17,724 nt of DNA from Chloromonas sp. AAM2 (Eukaryota > Chlorophyta > Chlorophyceae > Chlamydomonadales > Chlamydomonadaceae), in NCBI GenBank assembly GCA_004335635.1, contig QAXH01006584.1, positions 1-17,724 on the forward strand, written 5' to 3'. Positions 8,682 through 17,575 of the stretch are shown piece after piece (position 1 is the stretch's first letter; the number at the start of each line of letters is the position of its first letter). The notes below the pieces were generated by a model, which saw only the letters and a program-made list of their open reading frames with translations, was not told the DNA's origin and did not search any database. The position numbers and the translations under genes were made by a program.

Positions 8682-11600
8682 CTAGCTCTCGTCCGGCGCC
8701 ATGACGTTGGCTGCCCCCACGAGCTCCGGTGGCAGCGCAGAGGCAATCACAGCACGTGACGCGTCACACACCTGCGAGTGTGATCGCACGTGATGGCGGA
8801 CAGCTGTCAGGCGCTTTGCTGCGGGACAAATCATCGTCCCACTGCATGGGCTGCATCCGGATCACTGCCATGCGCAGTGCGTCAATCCCTTATCACTGGA
8901 TCGTCCTTAATTTTATTCCTCAGTGTCACTGGATCAGCCTTGATTTGATTCTCCCATGTCACTGGATCATCCTTGATTTTATTCCTCAGTGTCACCTGAT
9001 CCGCTGTTTTCCCCTTAGTCGTGATGGGTTTGTGCACCACAATGCGCACCCCCCCCGGCCGCAGTACGTTCTCCTTGCCACTGGGCATCAAGTCACCTGC
9101 AATGTGGGCACGAGCCAAGTACGTGCGCAGAGGTGGATCAGATCACACAAGCCATTACGTCAGTTAATCGCTCTAATGGCAAGGACGCACGCCGTGAGCG
9201 TTGGGCTGTGAGAACACATGCCGAGAAGATAACTGGACAGAAACCACGCTCCCTGACCGTGTTGTGCACAAGCACAGTGGACCTCTCAGTGGCCCACCTG
9301 TCCCAATGAGTGAGATGGGCACCACATCCACGCCCGCCTTGACCGCCACACTGAAGGCGCCCTTCTTGAAACCAGCCATGACCCTGTGGGCATCAGGCAG
9401 CAGTGCATATTTCATCTATTCAGGCCAGGCAAACCAAGGACGGTGTGTGTCGAGTAAGCCGCGCCCCCTACACAGTGGGTTGATGGTGGCAGCGGAACCC
9501 GCCCCGTGTCGGACTGGACCAGCAGAATCGTACAAGTCCACCCAGCACAATGAATGTTTGCTCTGCGTCAGGTCCAGCAGCGGGTGCTGCTTGGTCTAGC
9601 AATGTGCGTCCAATCTCAGACCGCTGTCTGTAGATTGAACTATGACCTACATTGCTCTAAGGCTCTGCCCTAGACCAGCCAAGTCCTTGCGTATCCAATC
9701 CTAGGCCACTGTCCCCTACACAGCCCCCACTCCTGTCAGACTCGCACCTTGTTTTGCTGCGTGTGCCTTCCGGGAAAAACAGCACAGGCGCTGCCTGCGC
9801 TAGCAATTGCCCGCACTGTTTGAGACACTCCAACTGACTGCGCCGGTCCACTCGGTTGATCATCACGTGGCCTGTGGCGCATGCGCGAGTTGACCGTTAC
9901 ACGTTGCGAGTTGGTCTTGCTTCTGTCGTTCATTCCGTTTCATCTGTCAACGATCAGGATGGATATGTACCGCTGGGACACGTGGAAAGGGCTCACTACC
10001 TCGAACTGCTCACTGGATACGTCATACCTTTTCTGAAATNNNAATCCCCCCCCCCCCCACCTTTCCTTCAAAGGGAACGTGCTTCCCCCCTGCGTGTTGG
10101 TCACGATGTGGCTCAGGTGTGACCTCCCTGCGAGGTGCATGTGACGCCCCTGTGACCCCCCTGTGACTGACCTGTGAGGTACATGTGACCCCCCTGTGAC
10201 TGACCTGTGAGGTACATGGACCAGCCCACTATGGGTATGAGGAAGTTGGAGGTCTTGGAGATGAACTTGAAAGGGCGCTGGAGGTGGAACAAGGAGTAGA
10301 TGTCCTGCAGAGCGCCAGTGCATGCACGCCATGCGGGCCAGACAGGTCACTTGTTGTCCTTCAATTGTGTGCATGCACGCCATGCGGGCCAGACAGGTCA
10401 CTTGTTCGTCCTTCAATTGTGTGCATGCACGCCATGCGGGCCAGACAGGTCACTTGTTTGTCCTTCAATTGTGTGCATGCACGCCATGCGGGCCAGACAG
10501 GTCATGACTTGCTTGTCCTTCAATTGTGTGCATGCAGGACAGTACGTCATAACAAGGGTGCGGTATATGAGAGTGGGATGCATTGCCCTTGTTTAGTGCT
10601 GGGATTGTGCAGCATTGGTTGACTCTAACCCTAGTGTTTGGTAACAAGCTGTACGTTGTATCTGAACAGCCTTTCAACCTCCCCTCCAAGAGACAATCAA
10701 GCTTGGCACCATAACCAGTGATTCTACAGGCCGTGCAGGGGAGGGGGCGTCTAAAAAGCCCGTGACCCTATGATCAAAAATGGCCTCGGCTTTTTGAAAA
10801 CTGGACCACTTGTGGAAACCACCCACAAACGGCTCAGAATGACATGAAAAGGGGCTCAATCAAAAGCTCTCGTCAAGGCCTATCCCTTGGACAACTTGGT
10901 TGCATAGTTCACTTGAACAATGCCCCGCTTATGGTTCAGCAAAGACCAGGCGGCCCTAACGGAACCCTAACCGCCACCCATGTCACAGGCCATGAGGGCA
11001 TGCCAAAGGTAAAATTCACTTCCAAGGTATGCAAGCACATCCCGCTCTGCATCCTGTTCTGGATCGCTGCTTGCGTGACCTGCGGCCTGGCGCCGCAGGT
11101 GACGCAGGCCACGCCAGCGCCGGCACCCTCTGACACTTCCCCAGCCCATAACAAACCACCCACAAGGCCAATCTGGGAAATGAAGGTGGTTTTGGATAGA
11201 TCTTAACGAGCTGCAACCAGCCACATCTTCAAAGGCCTTGAATTCGTTGTGATTGAGCTGTAAAACAAGAAATACTCAAAAAGGTCGACAAAGTAGCTCG
11301 GGCCTTTCAGAGGACTTTTATACCACCCAGTCAACCATCTCAGAATGACCTGAAACCTTGGATTCGAGCTCCTTACACCGTCAGCATTCGTGCAAGTGGT
11401 TCAAAGATACCCACTCCCACCTAAGGTCATTATCTATTTAACACCCCCCCCCCTCCTGGGCCGTGTCTCATTGATAGCCTACCAAGAAGCTTTGGTGGTT
11501 GGCCACATACACCACTGGCTTGTCCGAGGGGGGCAGGTTTTCCCGACCTACAACCTGCACACATGCACACACACATACACATACACATACACACACATAC

Positions 11601-13352
11601 ACGAGTAAGGCTGTCCGATCCCAGTCATTGCATGCCGCCTGAAGGCGCTTGCCTGACTACTGTTATAATGATACCATACTGAATGTACTGTCATCACTTG
11701 ATAAGTACTGGGATTGATGCTGATGTACTGCATGGTGATGTACCGCACGCACCTCCACTCGGTAGAAGGGGAAGGTCGAAACCATGGCCCAGATGTTGTT
11801 CACAAAATGCTGCGCCAACCGCCTGCATGCACAATATATCTTTAGCTCGTGTATGTTTGCACATGCATCGGATAACCGCCCCCATGGGCTTGGTGGCCAG
11901 TCTTGGAAGTGCATCATATTCAAATATATTGGAAATGTATGGTCACTTCATGCGTTCACCTGTGCCCCCTTCGCCCCCCTCCCTTTTCCCCTGCCTGCAA
12001 TTCTTTCCATCCCCTTCCCCTTGCCCCTCTTCGCTTCCCACTGTACTTCTCTCTTCCCTCCCTCCCCCCCCCCTCCCCCCAGCTGTACCGCCCATTCTCT
12101 TCCCCGTTTCTTCACCCGTACTTCTTTTGACCCCTGTACTACACAACGCCCTTCAGTAAACGAACGTTCACTTCACCCACTTGTACTTATCGAACACCAT
12201 AACCAGCGGCGCCATGGAGCACATGGTGACGAACAGCGGCAGCGCCAAGACAAACGACCAGCCGAAGAACATCAGAGCCCTGATCTTGTCAAACAGCGTG
12301 ATCGGCCGCTCTGCGGCGACAGTGCCGGGAGAGAGGGGGGCGGCGGTCTGGGGGGTAGGCAGCGGGGCGGGGCTAACTGCGGTGGGAAGCGGGACACGGG
12401 ACAGGAGTTGTGGTTAGAGTTGCAGCTCTTGGTGTTGTGAGCTGTTGTTGTGACTGTGCAAGGTACATGTTGTTGTTGTTTACATGGCCTTCGGTCCGGG
12501 GAGGACTGCTCAGCAGGGGCAAGAGGGGGATGAAAATAGGTGACCTACTGGTCACCACTGCACCCTAAGCAACAACCGCAAAGTCAACTTGAACAATTCC
12601 CTAGTACAGAAGCTTTTGTTATCTCCAGCAATCAACTATACAGCATCACGAGGCAGACATGTGCAAGGTACATGTGCAGACAGCAGGTTGTGAAGGGGAG
12701 TGGCAACTGTTTGACATCTGAACACTGTGTGGTACGGCGAGCCGTAGGATGACGTGGGTGTATGTATGTGTGTGGTTTGTGAGGTGGGGCAACTTTGTGC
12801 ACATGTGAGGCACAGGGGCTAGACCTTACTCGGCTTTCTCAACCTGGTCTGGCTCTTTATTAGGTGTGAGATTAGCGTGAGGAGGGCTGTAAAGCATCAG
12901 ATTGGCGGTGTAAGTGAGATGTGGCTGCTGGTTGGTGTGGCGGTAATAATGTGTGGGTTTGTGGCACGCACAGCTGTGTCCGAGTTCTGGATGCTTGACA
13001 TCGGCACATGCTGATTGGTTGTACTGATGTACCGCACATGGCACAATGGATTGAAGTGCGTAAGAGTGATGGATTCAAATGCCACTGTGGGTTTGAGTGC
13101 AGATTGAGCCCATGTGTTGATCCTTGATGAACTCTGCCAGGTCAGCAGTGAGTGCGCACCTGATTGGGCGTTGCCACCATCGTCAGGTACTGCGATGCTA
13201 GCAGACGCAGCATGCGTAGCTATCCGCCGTTGCAATTGTTGAGTCCGATTCAGCGGACGAGCACCGGATGCTGGCCGGGGCAAGCTGCAAGCAAGTGGTC
13301 CGGGGCGCACTGCGAGTATCCCTCTAGCATTCGGCCTGCGAGTATGCAGCAT
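8682..13352 (-). CDS. Plastid 1-acyl-sn-glycerol-3-phosphate acyltransferase (LPAAT/PlsC family), complete, 9 exons
   Basis: The family transfers an acyl group to the sn-2 position of lysophosphatidic acid to make phosphatidic acid. The match is to the plant plastid type (LPAT1/ATS2-like). Exons on the minus strand: 13352-13160, 12376-12181, 11822-11753, 11554-11483, 10304-10205, 9871-9748, 9383-9298, 9096-8996, 8771-8682. All junctions are GT-AG and phases agree throughout, giving 343 residues and a TAG stop. Residues 1 to about 90 are rich in R, A, S and P with few acids, like a transit peptide. A hydrophobic segment spans about 99-126. The catalytic NHQSFLD (172-178) is split by intron 4. 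FKFISKT, INRVDRRS (215-222), FFPEGTRSK (242-250) and FKKGAF with VVPISLIG (257-279) follow in family order. The ATG at 13352 is the first after an in-frame TAA. The exact start of exon 2 rests on phase and a GCAG acceptor. Plastid location is inferred. Confidence 0.93.
8885..8995 (-). repeat. 33-nt tandem repeat directly after acyltransferase exon 8
   Basis: Three 33-nt units (8995-8963, 8962-8930, 8929-8897) and a short partial unit begin exactly at the exon 8 donor. Each opens with GTGACA. The frame stays open through all copies, encoding VTLRNKIKDDP-type 11-residue units, and stops at 8884-8882. Confidence 0.9.
10040..10058. other. Three unknown bases beside a poly-C run
   Basis: NNN at 10040-10042 is followed by 13 C at 10046-10058. 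It is a small assembly gap at a hard-to-read homopolymer, inside acyltransferase intron 5, so no coding sequence is affected. Confidence 0.95.
10127..10218 (-). repeat. Tandem copies of the acyltransferase exon 5 donor
   Basis: The exon-intron junction (forward CCTGTGAGGTACATG, 10204-10218) recurs 33 nt away at 10171-10185, with the following donor bases GTCAGTCACAGGG. A third, diverged copy starts at 10127. Confidence 0.88.
10318..10541. repeat. 51-55-nt minisatellite, four copies plus a partial
   Basis: Units start at 10318, 10369, 10421, 10473 and 10528 (partial). Each carries GTGCATGCACGCCATGCGGG, then CCAGACAGGTCA and CCTTCAATTGT. The array lies in acyltransferase intron 4, ending 14 nt from the exon 5 start, so it occupies the branch-point and acceptor-proximal part of that intron. 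Confidence 0.92.
10790..10880. repeat. Dispersed repeat, copy A
   Basis: It contains ACCACCCACAAACGG then CTCAGAATGACATGAAA (10833-10849). It matches copies at about 11290-11400 and 17410-17575. Ends are approximate. Confidence 0.5.
11072..11106. repeat. Strong GC-rich inverted repeat
   Basis: Arms TGCGTGACCTGCGGC (11072-11086) and GCCGCAGGTGACGCA (11092-11106) pair with one mismatch around a 5-nt loop, inside acyltransferase intron 4. Confidence 0.85.
11290..11400. repeat. Dispersed repeat, copy B
   Basis: It contains ACCACCCAGTCAACCAT then CTCAGAATGACCTGAAA (11339-11355), followed by a CTTGGAT segment that copy C shares as CTCGGAT. Confidence 0.55.
11558..11602. repeat. CA/TA microsatellite next to the exon 4 acceptor
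   Basis: On the minus strand this is a TG/TA-rich tract just upstream of the CAG acceptor of acyltransferase exon 4 (starts 11554), where a polypyrimidine tract would be expected. Confidence 0.8.
11964..12081. repeat. Long pyrimidine tract
   Basis: An almost pure C/T stretch in acyltransferase intron 2, purine-rich on the gene's own strand. No coding signal, although a spurious open frame runs through it. Confidence 0.8.
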
Positions 13353-13637
13353 CCTCAAGCGTTATCAACGCTTTGAGTCTGCACTGTAGCGACAATCCAA
13401 ATAAAAGGATTGGGCGAGGATTTAACGCAGATGAAATTCAACTGCATCCCACTGAGCAAAAGTGGAAGCAAACTGATGGTCAGAAAAGTGTGTAACGACT
13501 TCTGCTTTCCGTTTGGGGCCTGGTATTTCGAGTGACGGACACTGACAGGCAAGGAGGAGACAAACTGTGCAAGGTCGAAACTGGGCCAGGGCCCTTCCTC
13601 GCATCTTGAGCGCGGGGCAAGCATCAGAGTGGCTCAA
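13353..13637. promoter_or_regulatory. Head-to-head intergenic promoter region
   Basis: Only 285 nt separate the divergent start codons of the acyltransferase (13352, minus) and the DOMON/monooxygenase gene (13638, plus). This region must hold both 5' UTRs and both core promoters, unless upstream non-coding exons exist. An A/T-rich AAATAAAAGG lies at about 13399-13408, followed by ATTGG, an inverted CCAAT, at 13409-13413. No experimentally defined element is recognisable, so the regulatory role is inferred from position. Confidence 0.55.
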
Positions 13638-16600
13638 ATGGCTCGATTACGCCAGAAGTACCAAGTCCTGGCGCTGGGTTCTCTGCTCTTGCAAGCTTGC
13701 GGTGTGCTCAGTCAACAGCGTTGCTACGAGGCGTTCAGCCGGGATGACTATCCTTACTGGTCAGACAGCGTACCTCACCATACGACATGCAGCACTACAT
13801 CCATAACATCTTGTGCTGCATGAAACAAGGCCTGTGCATACACGTCATGCAGCCAGATATTGCAGCTTTAGGCACCAATCCCACTGGGCACATAATCCTC
13901 AAGCACGTTCAAAATCCGAGTCATGCAGAACAGTCAAATAGGCCACAAGGCCAGCACACGTCTGTATTTGTACATACGCTTGACGCTGACACACCCAAGA
14001 GCAGAAGGCCGTGCACTCTGCCACAGCCTACACACGGTACACCTTCCACATCCACATGCACTGTATGTCCATCTCTGACTGCCCATGTACCCTGCCCATG
14101 TACCCTGCCCATGTACCCTGCCCATTTACCCTGCCCATGTACGCTGCCCATATGCATTCCATGAATAACTCATGGGACGCTGCATTGATTGCGACCGCAG
14201 CAAGGAGCTCTCTGATGAGTACGCGCTGCACTGGAAGATTGACAGCGGGTACATCCACTACGGAATTGCTGTGGTGGGTCATGCAAGCAGCACGTGACTG
14301 GCATGTGACTGGCGACAAAACCAGTTACATCTTGGGTATGTAAACTGTTGTGTTGGTGTGCCCCATTGCAGGCCGGGAAATACAAGATGATTGGTCTGGG
14401 GCTCAGCGATTCAGGAGGTGAGAGGCATAGAATAGGAGTGAATCGGGGCACATATGAGGGGCAGTCACAGACACTTCCAGACAGCATGGGTGGTCAGGGA
14501 CAGTGAGAGCACCGGCGGTTAGCACCCAACCAACCATGTAGGTACACGTGTTTTGAAAGTTGGATACTGGCAGTCAGAGCGGCCAAATGCGCATGGGAGA
14601 CCCTCATGGCAGCAGTTCTTGTTCGAGTAGGACCATGTGTGGAGCCCTGGCCCTACCCAACCCTATCCCAGGCATGCATGGCACTGACATGGTGATGTTG
14701 ACCCACTGGCCTACCCTACCCCAGGCATGCATGGCACTGACATGGTGATCCTGACCAAGGAAGAGAGCATCACTGCGGGCACCTCATGGCAGATAGGAGA
14801 CTACTGGTCAACCGACGAAGTAATGCCTATTGAGGACACACAGCAGGTGATGGGAAGGCATGTGGGCAAGAACTACTGGTCGACTGTCTTTTAACAGGTA
14901 GCGGGAAGGCATATAAGTTTGGTGAGGGGCTGGGAAGCAGCAACTGTGTAAGGCATACTTCAGTGGAACGTGCCAGGCTTTGGACAGAAAACATCTGTCT
15001 CATCTGCTTCACCATAAGTTTCTCAGCTCCTGTGTTGTTGTTTCACGGCGCTGAGTGCAATTGGCCATGTAACGGATTACTGGGTAGCCGAGAATTGATA
15101 ATGTGCCAAGTGGGTATCTTGCGCCTTGCAGGGCTGGCAGGCATATGGGGTGCAGGCTAATTCAAACAAAATGGCAAGGCCAACAACCAATCATCCAACC
15201 AACATCATCATTATCATTACAAGTACATTTGCAGATTTTCCCACTGGTGGCCCACCTGGGCTTGTGTTACAAGCGATGCCCGTCTGACACCTGATGTCTA
15301 AGCTATAATATCTGTTCTCTCTTGTGTTGCCCTGCACAGGACTATGTGCTTGTGTCCTATGCCGGCACCGACCAGACCACCACCGCTGAGGTTCAGAGGG
15401 CGCTCGACACTAACGACCCACGAGATCTGAAAGTACAGTTTGACACGGACCAGGTAAGGCCAGTTTGACACGGACCAGGTAAGACCACAGCGGGAAGAAT
15501 GCATCCTGGGGCGCAGGCGAGCTCCATGCAGCCTGCTCGCATGGGGAGGGTGGCTTTGCAGCAGAAAAGCAAACAGACTGATTAAATCTTGCACATGCTC
15601 TCTTGCAAACCAGGTGGAGTGTTGCCATCCCATACCCCCTGGACATTGTCCTGTAGTATACAGATGTACAGCTTCTATAGGTAGAAACCGCTGAAGCACT
15701 GGCAAACGCAGATTAGGATCTCTAGTTTCATGTCCGGGGAACGTGCTCCTAGACCAAGAAGGTCTCTGCCAACTAGAGCAGCAACAATGCAATCCTAGGC
15801 CTCTGGCAAGCCAGCCGACAAACCCTTCTGGATGTGAAGACGCCACTGTCCTGCCAGGCTCTTGCATTACCCTGAGCGTCTGCTCAATGACTCTGCCAAA
15901 GTGCTTTTGGGTGCATCTGTGGGACACATCAGCAAGCACACCTGCAAGCACACCGACAACCACACCTGCAACCACACCTGCAAGGACACCAGCACCCGAA
16001 CCCACACCCGCACCCACACCCACACCGGCACCCCCTCACCGGCAACCACACCAGCAACCACACCACCATCACACCACCACCACACCAGCAACCACACCAC
16101 CACCACACCAGCAAGCACACCAGCAACCACACCAGCAACCACAGAGGCACAATAACAACGGCCAGCACTGTGCCGTTTGCCGGTTGTTTTCTGTTGCGCA
16201 GTTGGTTGTGTTTGCGTACGGGGACAAGCTCGAGTACCACGGGCCCAACAGGGGCTGGCAGGTGCTGAGGCTAAACCCGGCCAACTACAACACACCACTC
16301 AACATCACAGGCATGTGGGGCTGTGCCAGAACCAACTAGAATCAAGTAACTGTATTTGTATCAAGCTTGTCTGGAACAGAACCGTCTACCACACGCAGTA
16401 CTTGTACATGCATCAGGTGTCTCCTCAACTTTAGCTCAGGATGTCGTGAGTGGAGAGCCAAAGAAGTGCATGTGAGTTTGAAACTCTGATTGGCCTTGAC
16501 TGATCTATTTTTACGTTGCAATGCCCCAGTGCACACCCCTTACATGCCAAGGTCATGCAGGTGCATGGCTGCTGTGGGCAAGGCGCACATGCAAGTGTAG

Positions 16601-17382
16601 CAGTTCTTCCTGGACACCGGAATCACTAGACGCTGATCCTAATGCATGCCTCTCATACAACTGAGTGCTCTTACGAGTGCTCCGAACGAAAGCCAGAGTC
16701 ATAACCCACAACTAAACATCAGGTTCAGCGCCTGTCGATCAGCTTAGTACCGCCATTGTACGCAAAAGGAGTTGCATTACTGATTATCACTCTGAGGGCA
16801 CGCCTCCCTCACCATCGTGCAAAACGTACTGAAATTAGCAGCTTCACGACAACAGCTTCAGTGCTGCACGCCAATCTGATGCATGCAGGCCTGGGCAGTA
16901 ACAGCTCCTCCTTCAACTTTGGCAACACCACCGAGTACACGTACCGCATGGCCCTCATTGCACAGGTGGGACACTGGTGGGACACGTGCGAGGGTGTGGC
17001 TATCACGTTGGGTTTGTATTTATCACGAGCGTGCCCGCATGTCTGCTCGCACGCGACTCCCGCCTGCCACTGTGCCTCTCCTGATTTTGTTTTCCTCGCT
17101 ATCCTAAACCCGCGTGGTCAGTGTCTCGCTCTTCTTCAACGCCGCAAACTCTTTCACTTGCTCCTCACTCTCTCCTCCCACCGCTCCACACTCTTTGGCT
17201 CTCTTTCTCACTCCTTCCTTCCACCTGCCTGTGCCTCATTTCCCCCGCAGGACCCCCCTGACCTCGCTCCCCTGACCATCAAGATGCCAGTGATGCCCAT
17301 CAACTCATCAGTGGGCACTTCCCATAAGTGCCTGGCCGCAGCCCTGCCCACCGAGACAAAGTACCACATCATACGCTACCAG
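13638..17382 (+). CDS. DOMON plus copper type II ascorbate-dependent monooxygenase (DBH/MOXD1-like), 5' part, 8 exons, runs off the window
   Basis: Exons 13638-13759, 14201-14273, 14372-14417, 14725-14846, 15340-15453, 16202-16310, 16889-16965 and 17251-17382 join in consistent phase to 265 residues. A signal peptide (MARLRQKYQVLALGSLLLQA, cleavage near 25) sets the start. A DOMON domain (about 41-192) follows: LHWKIDSG, GLGLSDSGGMHGTDMVIL, DYWSTDEVMPIEDTQQDY, ALDTNDPRDL, VVFAYGD and YHGPNRG. Residues 222-265 begin the N-terminal copper monooxygenase domain: IKMPVMPI, then HKCLAAALP and KYHIIRYQ. Family members hydroxylate substrates such as dopamine with two coppers and ascorbate. The HHM and HxH copper ligands are downstream, so activity cannot be judged. 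The exon 1 donor at 13760 was chosen because it makes the conserved YPxC cysteine (41). Intron 6 uses a GC donor. The substrate is unknown. Confidence 0.88.
14079..14153. repeat. 13-nt minisatellite, five copies plus a partial
   Basis: Units of CTGCCCATGTACC begin at 14079, 14092, 14105, 14118 and 14131, with a partial at 14144. They lie in intron 1 of the monooxygenase gene, close to the exon 2 acceptor at 14200. Confidence 0.92.
14661..14757 (+). repeat. 53-nt tandem duplication across the exon 4 acceptor
   Basis: CCCTAYCCCAG followed by GCATGCATGGCACTGACATG and GTGAT occurs at 14661 and again at 14714. The second acceptor (AG at 14723-14724) gives the correct frame. The first (AG at 14670-14671) would shift frame and hit a stop soon after. 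Confidence 0.92.
15436..15483 (+). repeat. 25-nt tandem duplication across the exon 5 donor
   Basis: CAGTTTGACACGGACCAG followed by GTAAG occurs at 15436 and 15461. The first donor (GT at 15454) preserves the frame into exon 6. Use of the second (15479) would insert 25 nt and an immediate in-frame TGA. Confidence 0.92.
15930..16147 (+). repeat. Degenerate ACC/CAC-rich repeat tract
   Basis: Variants of a 12-nt unit like ACCAGCAACCAC fill intron 5 of the monooxygenase gene. The frame shared with exon 6 is open through the tract and would read as threonine-, proline- and histidine-rich sequence. Confidence 0.85.
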
Positions 17383-17409
17383 GTACAACTGTTGGCTGGC
17401 TTGTAGCGG

Positions 17410-17575
17410 GGCGGCGGGCCTGGAAAAAGCCATCACAAAGTATGACCTCCGAACCAATCTGGTCATCACCTTAGAAACTGCTCAGAAGAGGGAATTTGCA
17501 ACCATTTTCAGCCATCTCAGAACGTCCTGAACCCTCGGATGTTTACTAAACCCTCTTATACCCGCGTTCAGGAGG
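17410..17575. repeat. Dispersed repeat, copy C
   Basis: It contains TTCAGCCAT then CTCAGAACGTCCTGAAC (17516-17532), CTCGGAT and CTCTTATACC, parallel to copy B (CTTGGAT, CTCCTTACACC). It lies in the intron after exon 8 of the monooxygenase gene. Confidence 0.5.

Noticed and set aside
9201..9599. 132-codon plus-strand frame
   Set aside because: It is the antisense shadow of acyltransferase exon 7, whose motifs (FKKGAF, VVPISLIG) are clear on the minus strand.
10318..10541. 51-55-nt repeats considered as a CRISPR array or protein repeat
   Set aside because: There are no unique spacers, and unit lengths of 51, 52, 52 and 55 break any reading frame.
10844..11206. 120-codon plus-strand frame in acyltransferase intron 4
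   Set aside because: It is built from a dispersed repeat copy and the inverted repeat, with no domain and no splice support.
11683..12159. A 158-codon plus-strand frame ending in proline/serine-rich sequence
   Set aside because: It is antisense to acyltransferase exon 3 and passes through a C/T tract that is poor in stops; no domain.
15298..16023. A 241-codon open frame on the minus strand with GVGAGVGSGAGV-type repeats
   Set aside because: It runs antisense through conserved monooxygenase exon 5 and the ACC/CAC repeat; its repeats are the complement of that low-complexity tract.
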